This document shows positions 13,530-22,318 of a stretch of DNA of 64,000 bases, one piece after another. The stretch comes from Pseudarthrobacter raffinosi (GTDB lineage: Bacteria > Actinomycetota > Actinomycetes > Actinomycetales > Micrococcaceae). The stretch spans positions 1 through 64,000 of the forward strand of contig NZ_JAMXBH010000014.1 in NCBI RefSeq assembly GCF_023913735.1, in the 5' to 3' direction. The translations under genes were made by a program, and so were the position numbers. The notes under the pieces were generated by a model. It had not been told where the DNA came from and did not search any database. It saw only the letters and a program-made list of their open reading frames with translations. Each line of letters opens with the position of its first letter. Position 1 is the first letter of the stretch.

Positions 13530-13726
13530 TCCCCGCTCTGTATTGGACCTGAGAGTTTCCGCGCCACCTGCTTTTACAGGGTGACGCTTGCACCGTCGGT
13601 GAGCCCGTTGCCGGACTACTTTCCAGAGTTGCCTAACCGCGGCGGTACGTGGGCCTGAGAGATTCCCGGAGAGGATTTGCTCCTACGGCGCCTGCTGAAC
13701 GTACCGGCAGGACTCTCCCGCCGCAG
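13530..13726 (-). promoter_or_regulatory. Tandem glycine riboswitch upstream of gcvP
   Basis: Two consecutive glycine aptamers are readable on the minus strand. The first (about 13726-13625) has CGGGAGAGTC, a GGAGCAA junction, TCTCAGGC and CTCTGGAAAG. The second (about 13622-13530) has CACCGACGG, GCAAGC, GCGGAAACTCTCAGGTC and a closing ACAGAG. These are the conserved blocks of the class. The leader between it and the gcvP start contains CGCGCCACCTG in its complement, able to pair with the second aptamer (see findings), which gives a plausible switching helix. Confidence 0.95.
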
Positions 13727-13823
13727 ATCAAAAGCATGTGCCACTTCGTCAGTGACACGTCTCACAGGTTAGCCCGATTTCGGGCGGCGTGCAAGATTTC
13801 CGCCGGCGACGGCGTCACATCAC

Positions 13824-13885
13824 CATCGGTTGCTCCGTAAAGGCCCTTTTGGGAGCCCTTAAGGGCCCCTACGGAGCAATCGATG
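13824..13885. repeat. Palindromic element A, copy 1
   Basis: A 62-bp imperfect palindrome with ends CATCGGTTGCTCCGTA and TACGGAGCAATCGATG. Four further copies occur at 39665-39724, 40341-40402, 42840-42901 and 63663-63778 (interrupted). It directly borders the truncated helicase fragment on its right. Confidence 0.9.
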
Positions 13886-14664
13886 GGAAATCGGGTCATC
13901 CCGGCACTCCGCACAATGAGGCGCGCGACGAGGTCTGGGAGGAGCTGCTCACCATCATGGAGGACAAGCACGACGGCGGCGACCTCCCCGAAGGCGTGCT
14001 GCGCAGGGCGCTGGCGCGGAACGCGGAATTGGTCGAAGCGTTCAGCAGGGCATGGCCGCCGCTCAACTACAGCGCGCTTGTGGGGGACCTCTGGCGGGTG
14101 CCCGCCTACCTGCGCCTGTGCGCCCCCTGGCTCAGTCCCGACGAGGTGCAGAAGCTGCAGCGCCAGGACCCGCACGCCTGGACCACGTCCGACCTGCCGC
14201 TCCTGGACGCGGCCCGGCAACGGCTCGAACGGGTCGGATTGACGAACGTGAACCTGGCGAGCCTCAGCATCAACTACCGGACGCCGGAAGAGGTCATGGC
14301 AGAAGCCGAGCCGGTCATCCGGGCCGTCGTCCCGGACGCCAACGTGCCCACCTCGATCCGGAGCAGCGGCCTTCCCGTCGTCCACGGATCCACACTGCAG
14401 CTGGGCTCGATCCTCGACACCTGGCTCGCCGAGCACGACGACGGGACCGCCTGCGTCATCAGCACCACTGACGCGGGACACGGCCCGTTCCTGGCGACGT
14501 CCCGCGCCAGGTGGCTGTCCCCGGAACTGGTGAAGGGGCTCGAGTTCGACCTGGTGGTCCTCGTGGACCCGGAGGGCTTCGGTCCGGGCATCGAAGGAGC
14601 GGTAGACCGCTATGTCGCGATGACCCGGGCGACCCGGCAGCTCGTCATCCTCACAAGCCCCTGA
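13886..14664 (+). pseudogene. Remnant of a HelR/HelD-type RNA polymerase recycling ATPase
   Basis: The reading frame matches the C-terminal half of actinobacterial HelD-like (HelR) helicases, proteins that clear stalled or drug-bound RNA polymerase. Matching stretches are DEVWEELL...LPEGVLRRALARNAELVEAF, the INYRTPEEVMAEAEPVI motor segment, and the C-terminal LVVLVDPEGFGPGIEGAVDRYVAMTRATRQL. The whole N-terminal half with Walker A is missing, with the frame beginning right at a repeat element. The segment that should hold the Walker B DEAQ motif is also gone: DLPLLDAARQRL runs straight into ERVGLTNVNLASLSINYR. I therefore read it as a decayed gene. An open frame extends upstream to 13789 through the repeat. 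Confidence 0.75.
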
Positions 14665-14710
14665 TGTCGGCCCAGCAGGCGATTAGCCCGGACTGCTAGG
14701 CTGGTCGAAG

Positions 14711-14745
14711 TTTCACCACTTTCACCACTTTCACCTAGTTTCACC
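14711..14745 (+). repeat. Four TTTCACC direct repeats before the AAA ATPase gene
   Basis: The heptamer TTTCACC occurs at 14711, 14720, 14729 and 14739, i.e. with periods of 9, 9 and 10 bp, and ends just before the GGAGG ribosome-binding site of the gene starting at 14757. It could be an operator array or a slippage-prone tract that changes leader length. No known family is recognised. Confidence 0.7.
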
Positions 14746-14756
14746 CGGAGGCGTCT

Positions 14757-15842
14757 GTGCAGAATCCTTTCAAACCCACTGCCGGAGCCACCCCTCCGGA
14801 CCTAATCGGCAGAGCCGGGCTGCTGGACGAATTCGAATACGGCTTGCAACAGGGATCGGGTGCTCCGGGGCTGCTCACGATCATTACGGGATCCCGGGGC
14901 ATTGGCAAGACCGTAATGCTCGGTGCCGCGGAGGCGATCGCCAGAGATCACGGATGGGCCGTGATCTCCCGAACGGCCAATCCGGGATTCCTGGCAAAGA
15001 TCGGCGACGACATGCTCCGACTTGCAGACGAGTTCGGGGACGGTCCGCCGACGCGGAAGATCACGGCTTTCTCCGCCGCAGGGTTCGGGTTGACCACGCA
15101 ACTCCCGCAGGAACGCTTTCCGGATTGGCGGCGGACCGGCGAGGAACTCCTGCGACTGCTGGACGCAAAGGGAACGGGCTTAGTCATCACTATTGACGAG
15201 ATCCATGCCGTCGACCGGACAGAAATCTCGCAGTTGGCTGCCGACGTCCAACACTTCATTCGCGACGGCCTGCCGATCGGCCTGATCTTCGCCGGCCTCC
15301 CCTCGGCCGTGTCTGATCTTCTTAACGAAGGCGTAGCCACCTTCCTGCGGCGGGCCGACAGGATCAACCTGCACGAAGCGGCCGTCGCCGAAGTCACCGC
15401 CTCTTACCAGGAACTTTTCAGCGAAGGAGGCATCGGCGTCTCCCCGGAGCTGATCAGCGAGGCGGCGGCGGCCACAGAGGGCTACCCGTTCCTTATTCAG
15501 CTCGTCGGCTATTACCTCTGGATGGAGGCTGGTAAGTCGGGCTGGACGTTGGATCAGCGCGGCGTCCGCGCCGCCATCGCGGCCGCGCTGCGACGGAACA
15601 CCCTGGTTGTTGTCGAGTCCGCACTTTCGGACATCTCTGACAAGGACCGCGAGTTCCTCGATGCGATGGCCCAGCAGGATGGCCCTTCGTCAGCTGCCCA
15701 GATCGGGAACATCATCAAGTCCAAACCCAATCTGGTCTCCAAGTACCGGAACAGGCTCATCGCAGCCGGGCTGATCGAGTCTGCCGGCTACGGGAAGGTC
15801 GACTTTGCCATCCCCGGACTGCGCCAACACCTTCGAGGGTAG
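14757..15842 (+). CDS. AAA ATPase with C-terminal winged-helix-like region
   Basis: A 361-residue P-loop ATPase of the Orc1/STAND-like type. Walker A is GSRGIGKT (45-52) and Walker B is LVITIDEIH (about 141-149). A helical lid follows, and the last ~80 residues (DREFLDAMAQQDG...YRNRLIAAGLIE) look like a winged helix. The GTG start has GGAGG upstream. Proteins of this shape are often called ATP-binding proteins of unknown role, sometimes linked to mobile elements or defence. No partner gene is adjacent: the left neighbour is a pseudogene and the right one is convergent. The upstream 9-bp repeats are the only regulatory clue. Confidence 0.8.
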   Translation: MQNPFKPTAGATPPDLIGRAGLLDEFEYGLQQGSGAPGLLTIITGSRGIGKTVMLGAAEAIARDHGWAVISRTANPGFLAKIGDDMLRLADEFGDGPPTRKITAFSAAGFGLTTQLPQERFPDWRRTGEELLRLLDAKGTGLVITIDEIHAVDRTEISQLAADVQHFIRDGLPIGLIFAGLPSAVSDLLNEGVATFLRRADRINLHEAAVAEVTASYQELFSEGGIGVSPELISEAAAATEGYPFLIQLVGYYLWMEAGKSGWTLDQRGVRAAIAAALRRNTLVVVESALSDISDKDREFLDAMAQQDGPSSAAQIGNIIKSKPNLVSKYRNRLIAAGLIESAGYGKVDFAIPGLRQHLRG

Positions 15843-15897
15843 AGCCGTCCACGGCCTATCACGTGATGAATCCTCCTGATCTCGATGCCGTAGAGAC

Positions 15898-15920
15898 GGC
15901 TGCGCCATGTCGGCGCAGCC
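15898..15920. terminator. Hairpin between convergent genes
   Basis: A perfect 9-bp stem GGCTGCGCC/GGCGCAGCC with a five-base loop lies between the AAA ATPase and the convergent monooxygenase gene. There is no strong T-tract, as is common in this GC range. Confidence 0.55.
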
Positions 15921-15941
15921 GCCCGCCCGGGTGGGTGGTGA

Positions 15942-17732
15942 TCAGCGGGTGTGGTGCGATGCCTGGAGCTCAAACACCGGTGTGGGCAGCCCCTCCAGCC
16001 GGGCCTTGAGCTGCAGGGCCAGGTAGTTGGAATAGTGCCGGCTCTGGTGCAGGTTGCCGCCATGGATCCAGAGGTTCTCCACGTTGGTGGGCTTCCACAT
16101 GTTCCGCAGCTCGCCCTCCCAGGGGCCAGGGTCCTTGGGCGTTTCGGAGCCGAAACCCCAGCACTTGCCCACCCTGTCAGCCACCTCGGGTGAGACAAGG
16201 TCAGCGAGCCAGCCGTTCATCGAACCGTAGCCGGTGGCGTAGATGATCACGTCGGCTTCCAGCTCGGTGCCGTTGTCCATGACCACGGCGTTGCCGGTGA
16301 TCTTGCTGACCTGGCCGTTGGCGAGTTTCACGCGGCCGTCGATGATCAGCTGGGAGGCGCCGACGTCGATGTAGTAGCCGGAGCCACGCCGCAGGTACTT
16401 CAGGAACAGCCCCGAACCGTCCACTCCGAAGTCCAGCTCGAAACCCGCAGCCTCGAGCTGGGTGTAGAAACCGGCGTCCCGCTTTGCCATCTCCTGATAG
16501 ACCGGGATCTGGGCCTCCGGGAGGATCCGGTACGGCAGCGAGGCGAACAGGAGGTCGGCCTTCTCCGTGGTGACGCCGTTGGCCAGCGCCTTCTCCGAGT
16601 AGAGGTCGCCGAGGGCCAGGTCCATGAGGGACTCACTGCGGGCAATGTGGGTGGACGAGCGCTGGATCATGGTGACGTCGGCGCCGTGCTCCCAGAGGTC
16701 GGCGCAGATGTCGTGGGCCGAGTTGTTTGACCCGATCACCACGGCCTTCTTGCCCGTCCAGTCGCCGCCACCGGGGTGCTTGGAGGAGTGGTACTGCTCC
16801 CCCAGGAAGCTCTCGGCGCCGTCGAACGCTGGCACGTTGGGGTAACCGGAGACGCCCAAGGCGAAGACGAGCTGTTTGGGACGCAAGGTGACCGGTGCGC
16901 CGTCGCGGATGACCTGGACGACCCATTCTTGAGCGTCCTCGTCGTAGCGGGCGTTGGTGCATTCGGTGCTGGACCAGTAGTTCAGCTCCATGATGCGGGT
17001 GTAATGCTCCAGCCAGTCGCCGATCTTGTCCTTGGCCGCGAACACAGGCCAGTCTTCCGGGAACTTCAGGTACGGCAGGTGGTCGTACCAGACGGGGTCG
17101 TGCAGGTGCAGGGACTTGTAGCGGTTGCGCCAGGAGTCGCCGGGCTTTTCGTTCTTCTCAATGATGAGGGTGGGCACGCCGAGCCGGCGCAGCCGGGCGC
17201 CGAGGCCGATCCCGCCCTGCCCGCCGCCGATGATCACGGTGTAGGGCTGGTCCTCGTAGCCGAGCCTGGCTTCCTGCTCCTCCTTCAGTTCCAGCCAGGA
17301 CTTGCGGCCCTTGCTGATGTGGTGGGCCACGCCCTTCTCACGATTGGCGCCCTTCTTTTCCTCGAAGCCCTTCAGCTCCTGCATGGTGGTAAGCAGGGTC
17401 CAGCACTTGCCGTTGCGCAGGCGCAGATGAGCGTAGCCGCGGGCCTGCGAGGTCTCGAAGTTGACCCAGGCCTCTGTACCGGCAGCGTCCCCGGTGGCGT
17501 CCTCGGCCAGGGTCCAGTTGGACGGCTGAATGTCCTCCAAGGTGGCGTCCAGCATGCTCCTGATCTGGTCCTTGCCCTCGAGCGTTTTGAGATTCCAGGT
17601 GAAGGATACGAAGTCGCGCCAATACGATTCGTCCTCGAACAATTCCAGTGCTGCCTCGGTGTTGTGGCTGCGCAGCGCGTCGTCGAACTGCGCCAGCCAA
17701 GCCTCGGCTATGCCATTTGCGGTCTCAGGCAT
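15942..17732 (-). CDS. Flavin-dependent monooxygenase with N-terminal NTF2-like domain
   Basis: The N-terminal ~150 residues form a SnoaL/NTF2-like domain (AEAWLAQFDDALRSHNTEAALELF...). The rest is a flavin monooxygenase with an FAD-binding GGGQGGIGLG, a second NADPH-type dinucleotide site around VIGSNNSAHDICADL, and the late ATG motif IIYATGYGSMNGWLADL. The ATG at 17732 is preceded by AGAGGAG; upstream ATGs add residues overlapping the divergent promoter region. Length about 596. Proteins with this layout oxidise unknown small substrates. It is transcribed away from a GAF/HTH regulator at 17910, which probably controls it. Confidence 0.85.
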   Translation of the reverse strand: MPETANGIAEAWLAQFDDALRSHNTEAALELFEDESYWRDFVSFTWNLKTLEGKDQIRSMLDATLEDIQPSNWTLAEDATGDAAGTEAWVNFETSQARGYAHLRLRNGKCWTLLTTMQELKGFEEKKGANREKGVAHHISKGRKSWLELKEEQEARLGYEDQPYTVIIGGGQGGIGLGARLRRLGVPTLIIEKNEKPGDSWRNRYKSLHLHDPVWYDHLPYLKFPEDWPVFAAKDKIGDWLEHYTRIMELNYWSSTECTNARYDEDAQEWVVQVIRDGAPVTLRPKQLVFALGVSGYPNVPAFDGAESFLGEQYHSSKHPGGGDWTGKKAVVIGSNNSAHDICADLWEHGADVTMIQRSSTHIARSESLMDLALGDLYSEKALANGVTTEKADLLFASLPYRILPEAQIPVYQEMAKRDAGFYTQLEAAGFELDFGVDGSGLFLKYLRRGSGYYIDVGASQLIIDGRVKLANGQVSKITGNAVVMDNGTELEADVIIYATGYGSMNGWLADLVSPEVADRVGKCWGFGSETPKDPGPWEGELRNMWKPTNVENLWIHGGNLHQSRHYSNYLALQLKARLEGLPTPVFELQASHHTR

Positions 17733-17909
17733 GTCTCCTCTTTCCATTGCTGACGATGAGTCATTGCCCGGTTCCATAACAGCCGACCGGGTGGTGACTC
17801 GCATCACAAGTAAATGTCGCGGGGGGTTACAATCGGGTTACACGGGCCTCCCCCCTTTCCTGCGGGGTCTTCGGGCAGATCGATTCGACGGCGAGTTGGG
17901 AGTAGACGC

Positions 17910-19217
17910 ATGCAGCACGCGTTGGCGCCTGATCCCGGGCTCCGTTTCTCCTCTCCCCTGGAGTACGCCAGGACGCTCCGCAGCGCGCAGGATGCCACGC
18001 TGGCCGGCTCGCCGGATCCTGCGTTTTCGCCGTCATTGCTTGAGTCGTGGCGCCGCTCCCTGGCTCTGGGAATCAACCCCGAGCAGCACAGTCCGGTGCA
18101 TCTGCATGACGTTTCTGAAGCCCGTTCTTTGGGCGCCGGACACCGCCTGGCATCCGTGGTTCCGGCGTTGTCCCAGATGCTCGCCGATGAGTCCGCCGCG
18201 GGCCGCCACCTGCTGATCGTCACTGACCATCTGGGCGAGGTGCTGTGGCGGGTCGGCAGCGGGTCAGCGTTGCGGCAGGCCGACTCACTGGAGTTTGTGG
18301 AAGGTGCCGACTGGTCCGAGTCCGGCATCGGCACCAATGCCATCAGCGAGGCGCTTATTACCGGGGGCCCGGCCCAGTTGTTTTCGGCCGAGCACCTGGT
18401 GCGGACCCACCACGACTGGGCCTGCACCGCCGCCCCGATCCGCGACCCTTTCAGCGGGGAGATCGTCGGCGTGCTGGATGTTTCGGGGCCGATCGACACC
18501 GTGACGCCGGACAGCCTGCGGATGGTGCGTTGCGGCGTGCGGCTGGCCGAGGAGCTGTTGAGGTCCGCAGGCCCGACGGCGGAACTGAGTCCGCGTGCCG
18601 CCGTCGGACTTTCCCGTCCCGGCACCGCCTCTACGCTGTTCCTGCGGCTGCTCGGCGACAAGCCGACAGCAGAGCTCGACGGCGGCCGTGGCGTTCCGAT
18701 CACGCTGCGCCGAGCCGAAATACTGGCGTTGCTGGCCTCGCGAACACAGGGCTGGAGCGCCGAAGAGCTGGCCTACCAGCTGCACGGCGAGGACGGAGCG
18801 GCCGCGACAATTCGGACGGAAATGCACCGGATCCGTGCGGTGTTGGGTGCCGTGGTGGAGCCCAATCCGTACCGTTTTGCCGCTGGCGTGACTGTGGTGT
18901 CCGACGCCGACGCTGTGGCCGGGTACTTGCGGGCCGGCCGCCTCGGCGAAGCGTTGGCGGCGTACCCGGCCCGCCTGCTCAACCGCTCGAATAACCTGGC
19001 CGTTGAGCTCATGCGTGACGAATTGAATGAGGCTGTTGCGGCCTCGGTCCGTTCCAGCGGAGATGCCGACCTGATCTCACGCTGGTGCGCCAGCGATATG
19101 GGCTCGTGCGACATCGCCGCCGCTTCCGCGTTGGCACGATTGACCGGTCCTGAGGACGCGCGTTTCCAGTTGGTGCGGGCCCGAATGGACCGGATTGATC
19201 GGGAGTTGCGGGCTTAA
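17910..19217 (+). CDS. GAF-domain transcriptional regulator (AcoR-like, without AAA+ domain)
   Basis: The N-terminal 250 residues match the activator-of-acetoin type sensor region: LLESWRRSLALGINP, a GAF core with DWSESGIGTNAISEAL and AAPIRDPFSGEIVGVLDVSG. The sigma-54 AAA+ domain is absent. The C-terminal part instead has RAEILALLASRTQGWSAEEL and HRIRAVLGAVVEPNPYRF, resembling a winged-helix output seen in actinobacterial members. The ATG at 17910 follows TTGGGAG. Divergent orientation from the monooxygenase suggests that it regulates that gene in response to its substrate; this is inference. Confidence 0.8.
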   Translation: MQHALAPDPGLRFSSPLEYARTLRSAQDATLAGSPDPAFSPSLLESWRRSLALGINPEQHSPVHLHDVSEARSLGAGHRLASVVPALSQMLADESAAGRHLLIVTDHLGEVLWRVGSGSALRQADSLEFVEGADWSESGIGTNAISEALITGGPAQLFSAEHLVRTHHDWACTAAPIRDPFSGEIVGVLDVSGPIDTVTPDSLRMVRCGVRLAEELLRSAGPTAELSPRAAVGLSRPGTASTLFLRLLGDKPTAELDGGRGVPITLRRAEILALLASRTQGWSAEELAYQLHGEDGAAATIRTEMHRIRAVLGAVVEPNPYRFAAGVTVVSDADAVAGYLRAGRLGEALAAYPARLLNRSNNLAVELMRDELNEAVAASVRSSGDADLISRWCASDMGSCDIAAASALARLTGPEDARFQLVRARMDRIDRELRA

Positions 19218-19260
19218 GTTTGGCGCCGCCCCCGATGTTGCACGGCACTAACCACAGCCG

Positions 19261-19929
19261 CTACCGGACGGCGTCGTCGAGCAACTGCCGGAACTGGGCT
19301 TCGGTGTTGAGGACGAGTTTTTCGCCGTTCAGGAAGAACGTCGGGGTGCCGGTAACACCGAGGGCTTTTCCGACCGCGATGTCCCGGCGGATCCGTTCCT
19401 TGGTGTCCTCGGCGGCAACATCCTGATCGAACCGGGCCATGTCGAGGCCGAGGCCTTCCGCGTAGGTCCGGAAGAGGGCGGCCTGGGAGTCCTGCTTTTC
19501 GCCCCACTCGGGCTGGGTCGCGAAAAGCTTCGTGACCATCGGTTCGTAGTGGCCCTGACGCGCGGCGGCTTCGACAGCGAGCGCTGCCGTGCCGGAGTTC
19601 GGGTGTCCGGGCAGGGGGAAGTAGCGGAGGACGAACGTGATCCGGTCCCCGTAGTCCTCCTTCAGCTCCGTCACCAAAGGCTCGGCGGCGCGGCAGGCCT
19701 CGCACTCGAAGTCCAGAAACTCAACCAGCTGGGCTTTCTCGGCCGGTGGGCTGGTGAGCCGGTGGCTGTCTTCCCTCACCACCGGGGAATCAGCGGCCGC
19801 CGGGGGCACGGGCGTGGCGGGTTTGTTCGCGGTAAACACGGCGAACCAGATCAGACCCACAGCCACGAGGACCGCCAGAATGGTCCAGATAGCGACGCGG
19901 ACGTTGCGCGCGACAGTGACGGCACTCAT
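19261..19929 (-). CDS. DsbA-family thiol-disulfide protein, membrane anchored
   Basis: A 222-residue protein with one N-terminal membrane segment (about 12-32) and an extracytoplasmic thioredoxin fold. The redox motif is C76-E-A-C79 in FLDFECEACR, and the cis-proline loop is GVTGTPTFF. It is convergent with the GAF regulator. Such proteins oxidise or isomerise disulfides in secreted proteins. No DsbB/VKOR partner is adjacent. Confidence 0.88.
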   Translation of the reverse strand: MSAVTVARNVRVAIWTILAVLVAVGLIWFAVFTANKPATPVPPAAADSPVVREDSHRLTSPPAEKAQLVEFLDFECEACRAAEPLVTELKEDYGDRITFVLRYFPLPGHPNSGTAALAVEAAARQGHYEPMVTKLFATQPEWGEKQDSQAALFRTYAEGLGLDMARFDQDVAAEDTKERIRRDIAVGKALGVTGTPTFFLNGEKLVLNTEAQFRQLLDDAVR

Positions 19930-20011
19930 CGGCCAGTGTTCCCCCTCAGCTTAGAACCCAGTACCTCAATCATAGCCAGAGCGCCACCGCACCGACGGTT
20001 TTGACCTGCGG

Positions 20012-20443
20012 CTACTCCGGTTCGCGCGACGCATCGCTGAGGCGCTCCACCAGCCGGTGCGCAACCGCAAAGCCGCGCGTCCCAGGCTTCCCCGCGTCCG
20101 GGCTGACGGCACCCACGTCCGCGCCGTCGTCGGCCATCACACGCTCCCACCTGTACAACTCGTCAACGACGAACCGCCACGCCGGTGGCGGCAGCGCAAC
20201 GGTAATCTCGTCATCGGTGGGCGGCCAGCCGCCCCAGCCGTCCTTATTCCGCGGGTGGGCGCGGGTTGCCGCCCAGCCCGCCGCGCGGATCGCGTGGCCC
20301 TGCCCGACGACGGTCTCGGCGCCGTCCACGGCAGCAATGGCGACGGTGTTGTCAATGGTCCCGTCGATGAACAGCCAGTCCTCCACGCTCATGGTCAACG
20401 CGAGCAGATCCTCCTCCTGGTTGTCCGCTCCGGGGTTCGTCAC
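20012..20443 (-). CDS. Conserved hypothetical protein
   Basis: About 143 residues from the GTG at 20443, which has GGAG eight bases upstream; an ATG at 20524 would add 27 residues with atypical codon use. The sequence is mixed alpha/beta with no motif I recognise (MSVEDWLFIDGTIDNTVAIA, WGGWPPTDDEITVALPPPAWRF). No signal peptide or membrane segment is visible. It lies downstream of the ABC transporter operon in the same direction, but with a gap of about 120 bp. Confidence 0.6.
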   Translation of the reverse strand: MTNPGADNQEEDLLALTMSVEDWLFIDGTIDNTVAIAAVDGAETVVGQGHAIRAAGWAATRAHPRNKDGWGGWPPTDDEITVALPPPAWRFVVDELYRWERVMADDGADVGAVSPDAGKPGTRGFAVAHRLVERLSDASREPE

Positions 20444-20567
20444 TGCGTCACTCCAACTGTTCCCATTCCACGAATCTAGACCAACATCATCCTTCACCGT
20501 AGGCACCAATGCCGGTCCGGGCATGATCCGCTTCGGACATCACGCCCGGACCGCCTGGGTTGAGCCG

Positions 20568-21356
20568 TCAGAGAACTTTGGAGAGGAACTCCTGGGTGCG
20601 GGCCTGCTGCGGATTGGCGATGACGTCGCGCGGCTTGCCGCTTTCGACGACGATGCCGCCGTCCATGAAGGTCAGGGTGTCTCCGACCTCGCGCGCGAAG
20701 CCGATCTCGTGGGTGACCACGATCATAGTCATGCCGGACTTGGCCAGGTCTTTCATCACGTTGAGCACTTCGCCCACGAGTTCCGGGTCCAGGGCCGAGG
20801 TCGGCTCGTCGAAGAGCATCAGTTCAGGCTCCATCGCCAATGCACGGGCGATGGCCACGCGCTGCTGCTGGCCACCGGAGAGCTGCGCGGGATAGTGGTT
20901 GGCGTGGTTTCCGAGACCGACACGGTCCAGAAGTTCCATCGCGCGTGATCTGGCCTTCACCTTGGATTGCCGCTTGACTTGGGTGGGCGCCTCGATAATG
21001 TTCTGTAGCGCCGTACGGTGCGGGAAGAGGTTGAAGCGCTGGAAGACCATGCCGATCTCCCGACGCTGGGCGGCGATCTCTTTGATGGTCAGGTCATGCA
21101 GGCGGCCGCGGTTCTCGCGGTAGCCGATCATTTCTTCGCGGACGTGGATCCGGCCGGCGCTGATGGTTTCCAGCATGTTGATGCAGCGCAGCAACGTGGA
21201 CTTCCCGGACCCGGACGGGCCGATCAGGACGGAAACCTCGCCCTGCCGGACCGTCATGTCGATCCCGCGGAGCACATGGTGCTCTCCGAAGTACTTGTGG
21301 ACCCCGTCAATCCGGACGAGGGCCTCCTTCGTCATGAGGTCGTTGGTGATGGTCAC
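20568..21356 (-). CDS. Polar amino acid ABC transporter, ATP-binding subunit
   Basis: A 262-residue ABC ATPase of the GlnQ/HisP type. Walker A is GPSGSGKST, the Q-loop is QRFNLFPH, the signature is LSGGQQQR, Walker B is [13 protein letters not shown] and the switch His is in VVTHEIGFA. The start overlaps the permease stop by 4 bp (ATGA). It powers uptake by the permease and binding protein encoded just upstream. Confidence 0.95.
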   Translation of the reverse strand: MTITNDLMTKEALVRIDGVHKYFGEHHVLRGIDMTVRQGEVSVLIGPSGSGKSTLLRCINMLETISAGRIHVREEMIGYRENRGRLHDLTIKEIAAQRREIGMVFQRFNLFPHRTALQNIIEAPTQVKRQSKVKARSRAMELLDRVGLGNHANHYPAQLSGGQQQRVAIARALAMEPELMLFDEPTSALDPELVGEVLNVMKDLAKSGMTMIVVTHEIGFAREVGDTLTFMDGGIVVESGKPRDVIANPQQARTQEFLSKVL

Positions 21357-22318
21357 GGTAGCTCATCCTTTATTTTGGGTGCTTTGGCTGCGGCGGCCGC
21401 AGGGGTCGGCTTGACCGGGGCAGGGACGATGTTGTCCACGCCCTTTCCGAAGTGGCGCTCAACGTAGTACTGGCCCACCATCAGGATGCTGGTGATCACC
21501 AGGTACCAGAGGGCGGCCACGATCAGCAACGGAATGGGCAGGTAGCTGCGGTTGGCGATGCCGTTGGTTGCGAATGTCAGGTCCAGGGTGAACGGCACCG
21601 CGAGCACCAGCGAGGTGGTCTTGAGCATCCCGATGGTCTCATTGCCGGTGGGTGGCACGATGACGCGCATGGCCTGGGGCAGAATGATCCGCCACATGAT
21701 TTTGGACTTGCGCATCCCCAGGGCCTCGGCGGCTTCCATCTGGCCGGAGTCGACGGACTTCAGGCCGGCGCGGAAAATTTCGGCCAGATAGGCTGACTCG
21801 TTCAACCCCAGTCCCAGGATTGCTGCCATGAAGGCGGTGATTACGTCCTGGGTGCTGAAGCTGAACAGTTCCGGTCCGAACGGAATCCCCAGGGCGATCT
21901 TGGGATAAAGAACGGAGATGAGGCCCCAGAACACCAGCTGGGTGTAGACCGGTGTGCCGCGGAAGAACCAGACCCAGGTCCAGCTCACGCCGCGGAACAG
22001 GGGATTGTCCGACTGGCGCATGAAGGCCAGGAGAATGGCCAGCAAGATGGCGATCGCCATCGAGAGGACTGTCAGCAGCAACGTCCAGCCGATGCCCTGG
22101 ATGACGAGCACGTCCATGAAATAGGTGCCGACGATGTCCCAGCGGAAATTGGTATTGGTGACCAGGCTCTGGCCCAGCAGCGCGGCGAACAGCAGGATGA
22201 GGACGGCGCCGGCCCAGCGGCCGGGATGGCGGACCGGAACGGCGTCGATCAGTTCCGGTTTCCGGTGCGCGGCAATGTTCCTGCGGTCGCTGGTATCGGT
22301 GGGTGCGAGGCTGCTCAA
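21353..22318 (-). CDS. Polar amino acid ABC transporter, permease subunit
   Basis: A 321-residue membrane protein with a central MetI-like permease domain. It has an N-terminal membrane segment after a cytoplasmic leader, TMs around [20 protein letters not shown], the EAA-type loop [20 protein letters not shown] that docks to the ATPase, and a C-terminal cytoplasmic tail rich in Pro/Ala/Lys. It overlaps both neighbours by 4 bp, so the three subunits are tightly coupled. Confidence 0.93.
   Translation of the reverse strand: MSSLAPTDTSDRRNIAAHRKPELIDAVPVRHPGRWAGAVLILLFAALLGQSLVTNTNFRWDIVGTYFMDVLVIQGIGWTLLLTVLSMAIAILLAILLAFMRQSDNPLFRGVSWTWVWFFRGTPVYTQLVFWGLISVLYPKIALGIPFGPELFSFSTQDVITAFMAAILGLGLNESAYLAEIFRAGLKSVDSGQMEAAEALGMRKSKIMWRIILPQAMRVIVPPTGNETIGMLKTTSLVLAVPFTLDLTFATNGIANRSYLPIPLLIVAALWYLVITSILMVGQYYVERHFGKGVDNIVPAPVKPTPAAAAAKAPKIKDELP

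Noticed and set aside
14711..14745. CRISPR-like array
   Set aside because: Units are seven bases with two- or three-base gaps, far too short for repeats and spacers; no cas genes.
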